Positions 1 through 8,897 of a stretch of DNA of 64,000 nt are shown piece by piece (position 1 is the first letter of the stretch; each line of letters begins with the position of its first letter). Under the pieces are notes generated by a model. It was given only the letters and a program-made list of their open reading frames with translations, ran no database searches and was not told the DNA's origin. Origin of the DNA: Mesostigma viride (lineage: Eukaryota; Streptophyta; Mesostigmatophyceae; Mesostigmatales; Mesostigmataceae). Location of the stretch: NCBI GenBank assembly GCA_009746045.1, contig RPFO01000276.1, forward strand, positions 1,715,515 to 1,779,514, in the 5' to 3' direction. The translations under genes and the position numbers were made by a program.

Positions 1-365
1 CTCTCCCTCTCCTTTCTCTCTCCTCTCCCTCTCTCTTCTCCCCTCTCTTCCCGTCCCTATATATCCAGGGGTATAGGGTTCTATTTATTTATTTTTCCTA
101 TAAAATCAGTTTTAGAAAAGATACCGGCACGCCATCCCGGAAATAGGATATATGAGACGGTGTCCTATTCACGCCCCACGGTTAAATAGGACGAATAGCC
201 GCCTATATATACCGTTCCTATTCCCGGAGGGGGCGTGCTGGTATCATTTATAAAACTGATTTTATAGGAAAAATAAATAAATAGAACCCTATACCCTGGA
301 TATATAAGGACGGGAAGAGAGGGGAGAAGAGAGAGGGAAGGAAGGGATGGAGAGAGAGGAAGGAA
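1..365. repeat. Long imperfect inverted repeat (about 2 x 145-160 bp)
   Basis: The pyrimidine-rich left arm (1 to about 160) is matched in reverse complement by the purine-rich right arm (about 222 to 365). The best-conserved part is 51-115 against 249-312, which reads almost identically and contains a tract of TTTATT units. The centre (about 160-222) is short and AT-richer. No gene is evident here. It could be a hairpin-forming viral end, a MITE-like element or a recombination site; which one cannot be told from this window because the left edge truncates it. Confidence 0.75.
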
Positions 366-394
366 GGAAGGGAGAGAAAGGGGAAGAGGAGAGG

Positions 395-620
395 CCGAAA
401 TCGGCTAAGTCCGAAACGGAGGATTTCGGTCCCCAAGAAAAGTTTTTTTCAGAATGATACCGGCCCAGGGGGGGTGGGCCGGAACACCGGAACATGGGTC
501 TTTTTAGGGGTTGGGGAGGGGGTTTTCGGGGGTCAATAATAGGGGTAAAGAAGGTGGGATGGGAGGGTGGAACGAGATAGACGGAAGTACCCTCCAATCC
601 GTGAATAGCACGTCGCGCCG
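395..620 (+). repeat. Direct repeat copy 1, upstream of the first gene
   Basis: About 230 bp beginning GAAATCGGCTAAGTCCGAAA and running through CCGGCCCAGGGGGGGTGGGC to TCCAATCCGTG recur at 1289-1525 with scattered changes. Both copies end roughly 130-150 bp before a start codon, so they look like duplicated 5' regulatory regions. The two copies are not identical, so the duplication is not very recent. Confidence 0.8.
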
Positions 621-750
621 ATCGGATCCGATCGGGACGCGTCCTCGCGTCGGCCCGTCGTCGACCCGTTTGCTGTGGACGGGGAGTCATAAACCCGCGC
701 GTGTGGCCCCCACTCGAATCCCGTGCCGAACAATAGAGAGGACCGCGCCC

Positions 751-1266
751 ATGGAGCCCTGCATGTTCCCGATGGAGGACATCACCAACGTCCGGATGTC
801 CCGCGAGTCCGAAAGGATCGCGACCCCGTCCGTGCGTCCGCCGAGGCCGCCGCCGCGTGTCGAGAGGCCGTATCCGAGAGGGAAGGAAAACCGTCCGCCG
901 TCCGCCCCGTCCGTCCACCCGTGGTTCGCCGTCCCCGAGTTCGTACGGAGGGCGGTGGAGCGCGCCGCCGGCGAGGCGGGGGAGGGCGCCGACGCGCTGC
1001 GGACGTTGTGCCGCTGCGAGATGTGTCTGGACCGCCTTTCCGTGGCCTTCGTCCCCCACACCGAGAGCGCGTCGCACGTCCACGCGGCCGCGGTCTGCGG
1101 CGCGTGTGCCACGGCCGTCGCGGGAGTGGCCAAGGGAGAGGGGATGGATTGTCCTCTGTGCGTGAAGTCCCTCCGCAAGCCGCCGTGCCGCCTCGTCGCG
1201 CCGTACTTCCGCTTCTGCGACCAACGCACGATCGTGGCGCTCGTGGCGGGCCGGTGGATGGAGTGA
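751..1266 (+). CDS. Small cysteine-rich RING-like zinc-finger protein
   Basis: A 171-residue protein. I chose the ATG at 751, although the frame stays open further upstream through the repeat, because the repeat region looks non-coding. The first 60 residues are proline/arginine-rich and probably disordered. The C-terminal half has paired cysteines in a RING-like order: CRCEMC, then CGAC, then CPLC, with a histidine between the first two pairs. Many giant viruses carry such short RING-like proteins, often with ubiquitin-ligase activity; here that role is inference. It is the first of two genes that each follow a copy of the duplicated upstream region. Confidence 0.55.
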   Translation: MEPCMFPMEDITNVRMSRESERIATPSVRPPRPPPRVERPYPRGKENRPPSAPSVHPWFAVPEFVRRAVERAAGEAGEGADALRTLCRCEMCLDRLSVAFVPHTESASHVHAAAVCGACATAVAGVAKGEGMDCPLCVKSLRKPPCRLVAPYFRFCDQRTIVALVAGRWME

Positions 1267-1288
1267 TAGAGGGAGGAAGGGAGCGATG

Positions 1289-1525
1289 GTGAAATCGGCT
1301 AAGTCCGAAACGAAGGATTTCGGTCCCGGGAATTTTTTTTTTTCCGATTGATACCGGCCCAGGGGGGGTGGGCCGGAACACCGGAACAGTGGTCTTTTTT
1401 GGGGTCTGGAAGGGGGGTTTCAGGGGTCAAAAAATAGGGGTCGAGGAGGGTGGATCAGGAGGGGTGCACGCGCGCGCGGTAGTATCCTCCAATCCGTGGA
1501 CGGAGCGCCGCGCCTCCTCCCGCGA
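1289..1525 (+). repeat. Direct repeat copy 2, upstream of the second gene
   Basis: This is the second copy of the region at 395-620. It fills the gap between the stop at 1266 and the next gene. Downstream of it lies the TATA-like TATATAAG at about 1547. No coding sequence of its own is convincing. Confidence 0.8.
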
Positions 1526-1545
1526 ATCGTCACGGCGGGATTCCG

Positions 1546-1554
1546 GGTATATAA
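1546..1554 (+). promoter_or_regulatory. TATA-like element
   Basis: GTATATAAG stands out in a very GC-rich stretch about 120 bp before the ATG at 1675. AT-rich islands of this kind occur before several genes in the window. Promoter function is inferred only. Confidence 0.35.
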
Positions 1555-1674
1555 GCGGCCGAGGGAGAGGGAGACCCCATCTCGCCATCCCGATCCTCCC
1601 AACCCCACGAAACCCGAAACAGTGCCGGACACGAGACTTGTCCGAGTGTCCTCTTGCCAAAAAAGACGTCCGCC

Positions 1675-2142
1675 ATGTCCGCCAGTCTTGCCGCTGACGG
1701 TGCCATGAATCGCCCCGTGTACACCCCGTCGTGGCCCGCGGCCTTCCCGGACGCCCGCCGCGCACCTGCGAACATGATCCGGGCCGCGAAAGACAACGCC
1801 AAGCTCCTGAAGGACTTGAACGAACGGCGCCTCTGGCTGGAGTGCACGGACCTGTTCGCGACGGACGAGGAGACGTCCGCGAGGCGACAAGAGCTGTTCT
1901 CGATCCGGAGGGAGATCGAGATGTGCGACCGAACCGCCGCGTTGTGGGACGGGCCGGTCGCCGAAAGGGTGACGATGGAGGCCGCCATGAACAGGGACGC
2001 CGGCGCGTGGAAAAAAGCGCCGTCGCGACGGATCCGTCCCACGTCCGTGCCCGGCCCGGCGAGGTCGCCGATGGCGATCTCCGGAGGGGCGTCCGCGATT
2101 GCGCCGACGCGCGCGTCCGAGGACGCGGGGGAGACGCGGTGA
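1675..2142 (+). CDS. Hypothetical protein
   Basis: A 155-residue protein from the ATG at 1675; the frame is open a little further upstream but only with a TTG. The middle (about residues 35-100) is charged and predicted helical, with many Arg, Glu and Leu residues. The C-terminus is Pro/Ser/Ala-rich. No family is recognised. It follows the second copy of the duplicated upstream repeat and a TATA-like box, and is codirectional with the RING-like gene. A TTTATTAATAAA palindrome at about 2252-2263 after the stop may be its 3'-end signal. Confidence 0.55.
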   Translation: MSASLAADGAMNRPVYTPSWPAAFPDARRAPANMIRAAKDNAKLLKDLNERRLWLECTDLFATDEETSARRQELFSIRREIEMCDRTAALWDGPVAERVTMEAAMNRDAGAWKKAPSRRIRPTSVPGPARSPMAISGGASAIAPTRASEDAGETR

Positions 2143-2345
2143 ACGCCGTCGTGACTGCATGGATTTTCTAGTCCCGCGTGGAATGCGTTGAACTCGGATC
2201 GATGATCGAGCGCGCGATGATTCCTTCAATGGGTTTGAATAAGACGGAAGGTTTATTAATAAAAGGCTTTATGGACTTGTTCGTAACGGTCCGTGACCGG
2301 AGTATCGATCCCATGCATTCACGATCACTCGCGGACTAGGAAAAA

Positions 2346-2990
2346 ATGTGTAAGAGGCTGTATATGATAGCGCGGATGCAGTGCAAAGGAAAGACTCTCA
2401 AGGGCGCGAAGTGTCGCAATCGCAGTCAGGAGGGCCGCGCGTACTGCGCCCTCCACGGCAAGAGACGCGAGACAAAGAAGACCGCACCCTCGCGTCCGTC
2501 GAAACGGCGAGCGGCCCCGCAGTCGCGCGCGAGGTCGTCCGCCGGTAGACGTCGGCACCGCGTCCGGCAGGAGGGAGAGGAGAAGGAGAGGGGCGACGAT
2601 GACGAAAAATACGTCGCGTCTGACGAGAATGACGCCCTGTCGGCCGCGTTGGGTTCGTTAGAGATCGGAAAGGATAGGGAGGAGGACCGCGACGACGCGT
2701 CCGAATTGTCCGATTCGTCCGTCTCGTCCATGGAGATCGGTAACGATGAAGATCAGGTGTTTGAACCGCTTTCGGCTGCGCAAGAGGCGAGACTGGATCG
2801 AGAGGCCGAGGAATGGGTGTCGAGAAATAAGTGGATCGACGTCAATGACTTGGATGGCAGTATTGACAGACGTCTCAAAGAGTTAAAGGCAAGGATCGAG
2901 GAAAACGAGAGAAGTCGTCCCGGTCGGCTCAAACGACCCACGGACGAACAGTCGTCTCGAGCGGGCCCTTGGAAAAACAAACGCCGTTAA
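2346..2990 (+). CDS. Basic protein with N-terminal CxGxTxxGxxCxN...YCxxH motif
   Basis: A 214-residue protein. Residues about 12-38 carry a compact Cys/His motif (C-x8-C ... C-x2-H, reading QCKGKTLKGAKCRN, then YCALHG). This motif is common as a stand-alone domain in giant viruses and some phages, probably a tiny zinc-binding unit. It is followed by a basic Arg/Lys stretch (about 40-75), then a long acidic, predicted disordered region. ATG codons at 2346 and 2364 are both possible; I use the first. Function unknown; the basic tail suits nucleic-acid binding. Confidence 0.6.
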   Translation: MCKRLYMIARMQCKGKTLKGAKCRNRSQEGRAYCALHGKRRETKKTAPSRPSKRRAAPQSRARSSAGRRRHRVRQEGEEKERGDDDEKYVASDENDALSAALGSLEIGKDREEDRDDASELSDSSVSSMEIGNDEDQVFEPLSAAQEARLDREAEEWVSRNKWIDVNDLDGSIDRRLKELKARIEENERSRPGRLKRPTDEQSSRAGPWKNKRR

Positions 2991-3187
2991 GGTGCAATGG
3001 AACGAGCCCATGCTTCCGGCTGATGGTTCGCGAGTGTTTGCCGAAATGGGTGCCGTGCACTAATTCGATCGATTTATCATTCCGTGGTTAATAATCAATT
3101 CTGTTTGACACACACGCGTTTTTGTCACGCGAATCCCTCACGAGTACCCGCGGCCTGTGTAGCTAGCTAGGATTTCCGCGGCGGTCG

Positions 3188-4216
3188 TCAGTTGGAGTAC
3201 CGCGCCAACACGCGCGCGGTCCCGTTCGCGATCGCGCCCCGCGGTTTCACCCACTCCAGGCTCTCGTCGTTGGCCACCCGGAAACCGTACGTCGCCTCGG
3301 TAGGTCCGTACATCTCCTTCCATCCGTACAGCAGCGTGTTCTTGTCGGCGACGGCCGACCCCTGGATGAAACGGGCGTCGTCGAACCACAAGCTCCACCC
3401 CGAGTACCCCGGATTCAACCGCACCCACGCGGCGCCGAACGCGATAAAGCTGTCCTCGGAGCTTCCGACCAGGTCGCCGTCCTTGTACACCCTGAAACTC
3501 GACCCCTGGTTGGTGATGGCCAAGTGGAAAGGCTGATCGCCGACGGTCGCGGTGGTAGAGAACAGCGAGTTGCCGTCGTAGAATTGGAGCAGGCCGTCGG
3601 TTTTCCGCACCCTCACGTCCGCGTACCCGTACTCGATCAGCTCCTTGTGCGATAGTGACGTGGGAGTCGACAGGTCCTGGCGGGGGATCACCTTCACCGC
3701 GAACGTGAAGGTCCCGGCGGGCATGTTGTAGACGACCCCGGACGAGTTCGTGATCTTGAGCACCCCGTCCTCTACGGGAGCGGGGGAGCCGTCGATCGTG
3801 AACGATTTCGCGGGCGCGCCCGTCGCGCTCTCCGCGGACTCGTCGAAATCCCAGCGGTACGTGTCCGCCCCGCTGGCCAGCGACGAGACGGACACCGCCG
3901 TCCCCGGCACCGTGACGGGGGCGGGGAACCGTCGCGTGAACACGAGTTGGCCGCCGTCGAAGTGCCAATACGCTCCCTCGGCCGCGTCCCCGGTCGCGAC
4001 GGACGCCGCGCCAACGCTCAATCCGCCCCGCACGATCGCGTCGCCGTCCACGTCCGCGGCGTGCGGGGTCGCGCCCGGACGAAGCACCACGCTCTCGGAC
4101 GCGGTCAAGGTCAGGGTCTTGACGGTCGCGGCCTCCTCGTCGTCGCCGCGCACCTCGTTGGCGCGGATCTCGCGGGTTCGGGACACTCCCAGCTCCTCGC
4201 ACGGGGTCGCGGACAT
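3188..4216 (-). CDS. LamG/concanavalin-like beta-sandwich protein, paralogue 1
   Basis: A 342-residue protein rich in Ser, Thr, Gly and Val with alternating hydrophobic strands. The N-terminus (CEELGVSR.., ANEVRGDD, VKTLTL.ASESVVLRPGA, VDGDAIVRG) is nearly shared with the neighbour at 4260-5366. The centre resembles LamG/ConA-like sandwich domains (GVLKI, TFAVKVIP, LFSTTATVGD, FRVYKDGDLVGS). A conserved tail motif (LYGW.EMY, YGFRVANDESLE, VK.RG) is common to both and to the disrupted copy at the right end of the window. Such proteins are typical surface or adhesion components, so a virion fibre or coat role is likely but inferred. No signal peptide is seen. Confidence 0.65.
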   Translation of the reverse strand: MSATPCEELGVSRTREIRANEVRGDDEEAATVKTLTLTASESVVLRPGATPHAADVDGDAIVRGGLSVGAASVATGDAAEGAYWHFDGGQLVFTRRFPAPVTVPGTAVSVSSLASGADTYRWDFDESAESATGAPAKSFTIDGSPAPVEDGVLKITNSSGVVYNMPAGTFTFAVKVIPRQDLSTPTSLSHKELIEYGYADVRVRKTDGLLQFYDGNSLFSTTATVGDQPFHLAITNQGSSFRVYKDGDLVGSSEDSFIAFGAAWVRLNPGYSGWSLWFDDARFIQGSAVADKNTLLYGWKEMYGPTEATYGFRVANDESLEWVKPRGAIANGTARVLARYSN

Positions 4217-4259
4217 CTCGGCCGGACGCTCGGCCGCTTCTCAACGGGGGGCGGACAGA

Positions 4260-5366
4260 TTAATTCGAGCTCTGCGTGACCACGTCGGCGGTTCCGTCCG
4301 CGATCGCGCCCAGATCGTTGCTGCCCGTGACGGTGCACGGCGCCGGATTGCCCAGCGCCCGGACGGCCGCGCCGGAGCCCCGCGCCTTCACGAGCTGCAG
4401 GCTCTCGTCGTTGGCGACCCGGAAGCCGTACGTCACGGTCTCCGGTGCGGCGTACATCTCGCGCCATCCGTACAGCATAGCGTTCTTGTCCGTCAGGGCC
4501 GTGCCGGCGATCACGCGGAGGTCGTCGTACCACACGCCTTCCGCGTCCGCGCCCCCCGAGAGGGAGAGCGCGTCGGTGGGTCCGAGGGACGCGTTCGTGG
4601 AGGTTACCGCCAGCGCCCCGTCGATGTAGATGCGGGCCGTCGTGCCGCTCACCGTGAGCGCGGCCACGAAGGGCTCGGTGTTGACCGCGACCCCGCTCAG
4701 CTTGCCGCCCGTGCCCGAGTCGTTGCTGACGTTGTCCCGCAGCACCACGTACCCGTGGTTGGCCACCCGGAGGCCGACGGTCTTGTAGCCGAACAGGTCG
4801 AAATTCCCGGCGGGGGCGGAGAGGTCGTATCGGGGGATGACCTTGACGACGATCGTGAAGGAGGACGGCAGCCCGAGACCCGTCACCTGGGCGGTGCCCG
4901 CCTTGAGGACCCCGTTTTCGACCGTGGCGTATTGAAGGTCGAACGTTTTTTGCGGCGAGCCGACGGTGCTCCCCCCGCCGGCCGTGAACTCCCATCGATA
5001 AGTGTCCGCCCCGGAGGCCAGCGAGGACAGGGCGACGGTCGTACCTGGCGCCAGTCGGTCGGCCGCGGCGATCGTCCTGGTCAGCAGCAGCTGGCCGCCC
5101 TCGAGGTGCCAGTACGACCCCGAGAAGTCGGACGCGGACAGCGCGCCCGTGCTCGCGGCGACGTCGCCAAGTGTCAGGGTCCCGCGCACAATCGCGTCGC
5201 CGTCCACGTCCACGACGCTACCGGGGGCCGCGCCCGGACGCAACACGACGCTCTCGGACGCGGCGACCGTGAGGGTCTTGACGGTCGCGTTCTCGGCGTC
5301 GTCCCCTCTCACCTCGTTGGCGAACACCGCGCGGGACCTCGAGACTCCCAATTCCTCGCACGACAT
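4260..5366 (-). CDS. LamG/concanavalin-like beta-sandwich protein, paralogue 2
   Basis: A 368-residue protein. The ATG at 5364-5366 is chosen because the next residues (SCEELGVSR) match the start of paralogue 1; the open frame upstream runs antisense through another gene. It has the same order as its neighbour: conserved N-terminal block, ConA-like sandwich (FTIVVKVIP, PFVAALTVSG, IYIDGALAV), VWYDDLRV, then the shared tail with YGFRVANDESLQLVK. It lies 43 bp upstream of paralogue 1 on the same strand, so the pair is a tandem duplication and probably co-expressed. Structural or attachment role inferred. Confidence 0.65.
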   Translation of the reverse strand: MSCEELGVSRSRAVFANEVRGDDAENATVKTLTVAASESVVLRPGAAPGSVVDVDGDAIVRGTLTLGDVAASTGALSASDFSGSYWHLEGGQLLLTRTIAAADRLAPGTTVALSSLASGADTYRWEFTAGGGSTVGSPQKTFDLQYATVENGVLKAGTAQVTGLGLPSSFTIVVKVIPRYDLSAPAGNFDLFGYKTVGLRVANHGYVVLRDNVSNDSGTGGKLSGVAVNTEPFVAALTVSGTTARIYIDGALAVTSTNASLGPTDALSLSGGADAEGVWYDDLRVIAGTALTDKNAMLYGWREMYAAPETVTYGFRVANDESLQLVKARGSGAAVRALGNPAPCTVTGSNDLGAIADGTADVVTQSSN

Positions 5367-5466
5367 GATACGTTCGCGTGTGTCTTGATAGAAAGCCGCG
5401 GTTTTATTTGTCCGCGTCGCGGCCGACCGGGCGCGAATTTCTCGCGGGGTACTGAAGTCCGGCCGG

Positions 5467-5925
5467 ATGCGCCCGGCCCCGTCGACCGCCCATTCGGCGG
5501 ACGCGCCCGTCGCGGCGTCCCCGCTGGACCACTCGTCGGCCAAGGAACTGCACGCCTTTTTGGTGGCGTCCGAGCGGTCCGGTTTCCCCCCTCGATGGAA
5601 CCTGGTGTACAGCGAGTCGCCCCTCAAAGCGCTGTGGGCCGTGCGCGAGGTGTCGAGGTGGCATCTGGGGTTCTCGGACCTGTGCGAGTCGCTGCGTTCG
5701 AACGACCCGTTCGTGCCGATGCGCTACTTGCTGCTGTGGTCGGACGACGGCAACGAGATCCCGTGGCACTTCATGTCGAAGATCCGCGTGTGCTGCGCCG
5801 CCCTGGGGTTCGAGACGTACGACTGCTTGGCGGACATGTGGAGGCCCGGGGCGCACGCGAACGCGTGCGTGCCGCCCGGGGTCCTCGAGATGGCGGTGGT
5901 CGTGCGCGGCGTCGTGGCCGTCTGA
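5467..5925 (+). CDS. Hypothetical protein
   Basis: A 152-residue protein from the ATG at 5467, divergent from the LamG pair. It contains several Trp and aromatic residues (PRWNLVY, WAVREVSRWHLGF, MRYLLLWSD, IPWHFM) and looks globular with an alpha/beta pattern. No family is recognised. The antisense strand is also open, but only this strand gives a globular sequence starting cleanly after the divergent promoter gap. Confidence 0.5.
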   Translation: MRPAPSTAHSADAPVAASPLDHSSAKELHAFLVASERSGFPPRWNLVYSESPLKALWAVREVSRWHLGFSDLCESLRSNDPFVPMRYLLLWSDDGNEIPWHFMSKIRVCCAALGFETYDCLADMWRPGAHANACVPPGVLEMAVVVRGVVAV

Positions 5926-5990
5926 CGGGTCCGATGGCGCAATCCTGACACGGGTCTCGCGACACCCGACCAACCAGGAAATCCTTGGGG

Positions 5991-6788
5991 TCATTCAAGG
6001 ATCGAGGATAAGTCGATGAGCGGGGGGGTGATCGGTCGTGGAGCCCGTTCGCGAGCCTCCAAGGCTTCTATCCTCGCGATCAGCGCCTCCATCACCTCTC
6101 CTAACTTATGCACCGTGTGTATCTTGATGACTCCGAAGGATTCGATATCGGTGACAAGATGAGCGACCATCTTGAAACAGCATTCGGTGGTCATGCGGCT
6201 ATGTGTGCAGATGCGATAGATCTTTTCGGCCTCTTTCTTGACTTTATCCTGTCTACTCCATCTAGAGTGCCAATTTTCGACCTCGAAACTTGACGCCTTG
6301 AGGACTTCCCACTCCTTTGCTATACGCTCGTCTATTTTGTAGTCTCTGCCCTCGGTGAAGTTGTCCCGCAGCAAGCGCAGCACCTTCCCCGCATAGGGTG
6401 AATAGCAGAATCGCGCGTACCCTCCCATCCCGTGGTTGTATTCCTCAGTCTGCCAGCCTCCCAGTGTTTTTATGAAATCCCACACTGGTGTTACGCCCTT
6501 ATCTTGCATATGACCGCGCCCCAAGCACGTATAGCAATTTCCATGGTAATCGGGATCCTTTTTTCCATTCCATACATCCTCTTGGGGGTCGAGGTCCAGG
6601 ATCTTTGACCCCATGCGAGGTGTTTTGATATCGAAATAGATAACGAATTTCCGGTGGACGAGCGCCTCGGCGACGGAGGCCAATCTCCAAACCGACGTGG
6701 GCAATTTGCGGTGGTTAACAACCTCACGCCCGAACCGGGGTCGCTCCGAGCGGCCTCCACAATTTCTCGGCCTATAATAGAAAGCCAT
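5991..6788 (-). CDS. Giant-virus protein with C-terminal coiled coil, KilA-N/MSV199-like
   Basis: A 265-residue protein starting MAFYYRPRNCGG. It has a globular N-terminal half with several cysteines (GNCYTCLGRGH) and aromatic residues. A middle segment (YARFCYSPYAGKVLRLLRD) faintly recalls viral KilA-N/MSV199 DNA-binding domains. The last 50 residues form a leucine-rich coiled coil (LGEVMEALIARIEALEAR). Base composition is clearly less GC-rich than the neighbours, suggesting later acquisition. Its ATG overlaps the ATG of the divergent Rieske gene inside one CCATGG, leaving no intergenic promoter. DNA-binding role is weakly supported. Confidence 0.5.
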   Translation of the reverse strand: MAFYYRPRNCGGRSERPRFGREVVNHRKLPTSVWRLASVAEALVHRKFVIYFDIKTPRMGSKILDLDPQEDVWNGKKDPDYHGNCYTCLGRGHMQDKGVTPVWDFIKTLGGWQTEEYNHGMGGYARFCYSPYAGKVLRLLRDNFTEGRDYKIDERIAKEWEVLKASSFEVENWHSRWSRQDKVKKEAEKIYRICTHSRMTTECCFKMVAHLVTDIESFGVIKIHTVHKLGEVMEALIARIEALEARERAPRPITPPLIDLSSILE

Positions 6789-7827
6789 GGCCTCCGCGGT
6801 GCGCGCCTGTCTCGTCGCGCCGGCCGGGCGCGGACCCCGCGCGGCGGCGAACGAGCGACCGGACAAGTGGGTATGCGTGGGACGCAAGCCCCGATCGACG
6901 GAGCTGACCAAGGTGTACAACGAGGAGATCCTGCTGTACGCCCACAAGCGGAGGGGAGAGACGCTCGCCGTGAGGAACGCGTGTCCTCACCGCGGGGCGC
7001 GGTTGTCCCACAAGTGCAGGGTGGAGGACGGGTACGTCCGATGCGCGTACCACGGGATGTACTGGGGCGAGCAGAACAACGCCGACAACTATCTGGACGC
7101 GAAGGAGGACGCGGACCTGGTGTGGGTGAACGCCGGCGTGGGCGACGGGGATTCGTCTCCGCCCACGATGCCCGAGTTCGAGGACGGCGGGTACAGGACG
7201 TTCTCGTACTCGACGTTCGTGGGCGCGCACCCGATGATCGTGATGGAGAACCTCTTGGACCACGCGCACCTCCAGCACGTGCACAGCGTGAAAATCGTGG
7301 ACGCCAAGAGCACCATCGTGGACGCCGAGACGGGCCGGGACGGATCCGCGAGTCCCTTCGCGGGCAAGAGCGTGTACAGCTACCCCGTCACGGCCGACTT
7401 CGCGGGCCGCGTGCTGTTGGGACTCATGCCGGACGAGGGCAGGTCCCCCGAGGCGCCCGCGAAGGGGGCCATGAGGGTCTCGGTCGACAACGAGTTTTAT
7501 CTGCCGTACACGGCGAGCCTGCGCTTCCGGATATCCGGTCACGAGAAGCCCGCGTTCGTGCTGTGGTTCAGCGTGCAGCCCTACGAGGCGGACAGGTCCC
7601 GCGTCACGTGCCGCGTGTCCCGCAACATCCTGACGGACCCCGCGTGGGACTTCTTGTTCTGGCTGGTCAACGTCCTGCCGCTGAAGGAGGACGACGACAT
7701 CGTCTCGAACGTCGTCGCGGAGGATTGGTGGCGCAACCGCCTGACCCCCGCCGACGCGTTCGTGAAGCTGTACAGGGACCGCATGGAGGAGGTGTACGGC
7801 ATCGTGTTCCCCGAGCCGTTCGCGTGA
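6787..7827 (+). CDS. Rieske non-heme iron oxygenase (PaO/VanA-like)
   Basis: A 346-residue protein with both expected metal sites. The Rieske [2Fe-2S] motif is C66-x-H68 ... C86-x2-H89 (CPHRG and CAYHG). The mononuclear iron site reads NLLDHAHLQHVH, giving N155, D158, H161 and H166. The layout and length suit the family of pheophorbide a oxygenase, sterol C7 desaturase and vanillate demethylase-type enzymes. All use O2 and a ferredoxin-like reductant to hydroxylate or demethylate an aromatic, tetrapyrrole or sterol substrate. The substrate cannot be read from sequence. In an alga-infecting virus, chlorophyll breakdown or lipid modification would be attractive. No C-terminal membrane anchor or CxxC pair typical of plant PaO is obvious. 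Confidence 0.85.
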   Translation: MASAVRACLVAPAGRGPRAAANERPDKWVCVGRKPRSTELTKVYNEEILLYAHKRRGETLAVRNACPHRGARLSHKCRVEDGYVRCAYHGMYWGEQNNADNYLDAKEDADLVWVNAGVGDGDSSPPTMPEFEDGGYRTFSYSTFVGAHPMIVMENLLDHAHLQHVHSVKIVDAKSTIVDAETGRDGSASPFAGKSVYSYPVTADFAGRVLLGLMPDEGRSPEAPAKGAMRVSVDNEFYLPYTASLRFRISGHEKPAFVLWFSVQPYEADRSRVTCRVSRNILTDPAWDFLFWLVNVLPLKEDDDIVSNVVAEDWWRNRLTPADAFVKLYRDRMEEVYGIVFPEPFA

Positions 7828-7926
7828 CCGTTCGCGCGCGGTGCTAGCTAGAGTTCTACGCCGCGATCGTGTATGTACTGTTGGGAAGACTGTCTCGCGT
7901 ACCTCGTTGACTGCATCGTGAACGAA

Positions 7927-7942
7927 TTTATTGATGAATAAA
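7927..7942. terminator. TTTATT...AATAAA hairpin between convergent genes
   Basis: TTTATT and AATAAA separated by GATG form a 6-bp-stem hairpin between the end of the Rieske gene and the end of the opposite-strand gene at 8020. It can serve as a polyadenylation/termination signal for both strands. Confidence 0.5.
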
Positions 7943-8019
7943 AATTACTTAATACAAAACTACTTGCATGCAGTCTTGTTTGGAAATGTCTACCTCGAAC
8001 TATTTCGGTATGTTTCGGC

Positions 8020-8897
8020 TTACGCCCTCAGCCTCTTGGCGGCCGGTGCGCACCCGATCGCCGCGCGGTCGTGGGCGCGGTTGGCCTCCATGACCTGCTC
8101 GTTCGCGATCCGCACCTTCTTGTCCACCGGCTGGAGAGCCATCGCGTGCAGTCCGCAGTTGGAGGAGAGAATGGCGAAATGTTTTTCCGTTTCCTGAATC
8201 GATCGGATCGGGTCGGCGCCGTTGCGCACCTGTGTCTCGTGCACGGAGTTCATGAACGCGACTCCCATGCTCATGGGGGGAGGAAGATGTTTCTCGTGCC
8301 CTCACCCTTCTTCAGCCCGTGGTGAGCGCGGTACTGCCCCGTGTTCATCCCCGTTATGGCGCGGTTGACGCTGTTGTTCACGATGGCGCACGTCCGCCCC
8401 ATATCCTCCTTGGGAGTGACCGCCGCGATGGCGGCCATGTGCGATTTGGTCGTCTCGCATGACTTGATGCGAGGGTGTTCCTTGACGGCGACGATTCCGT
8501 TCTCCGCGTCCTTGGCATCGGCGCGGGCGTTGATGTCGTCGGCCAACGACCGGTCCGCGTCCAGGTACCTCTCATTGAGGATTGAAAGCCTGTCACGGAA
8601 TTGGGCCGCGATCTTGCCGGGCAGCAGCATAAGGATCTTGGACAGACCCTTCCGATCCGTGACTGGTGTGTCTCGCTGCCTTGCCCCGGGAAATTTCCTG
8701 TCGTCTCTGACAGAGACGATGTCGGGATTGGCTTTTTGAAGCTTGAACCAAATATCTCTCGGGGACTTAAACCCCAGGCATGACAGCACGTCGATGATGG
8801 AAATCTTGCCATCATTTGTCACGCGGATCTTGCCGTTGAAAGCAGGGTCGTCGTCGGCTCCGTCGCTCGGGGTCAGGTATCGAACGACAAGAGACAT
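8020..8897 (-). CDS. KilA/BRO-like viral protein, frameshifted at a C6 tract
   Basis: The first frame (8271-8897, 208 residues) starts MSLVVRYLTPSDG. It holds an N-terminal domain (IDVLSCLGFKSPRDIWFKL, ARQRDTPVTDRKGLSKILMLLPGK) that resembles the helical DNA-binding domains of viral KilA-N/BRO-type proteins. It ends in CTCCCCCCATGA. One extra C would join it directly to the second frame (8020-8274), which continues MSMGVAFMNSVHETQ.. to a basic C-terminus. I read it as one protein of about 290 residues. As assembled, TGA and ATG overlap, so two separately translated proteins remain possible. A shortened paralogue lies immediately upstream. Confidence 0.55.

Noticed and set aside
3750-5948. A 732-residue plus-strand frame opposite the LamG pair
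   Set aside because: Arg/Gly/Pro-rich antisense translation of a GC-rich region; the minus strand gives two paralogous proteins.
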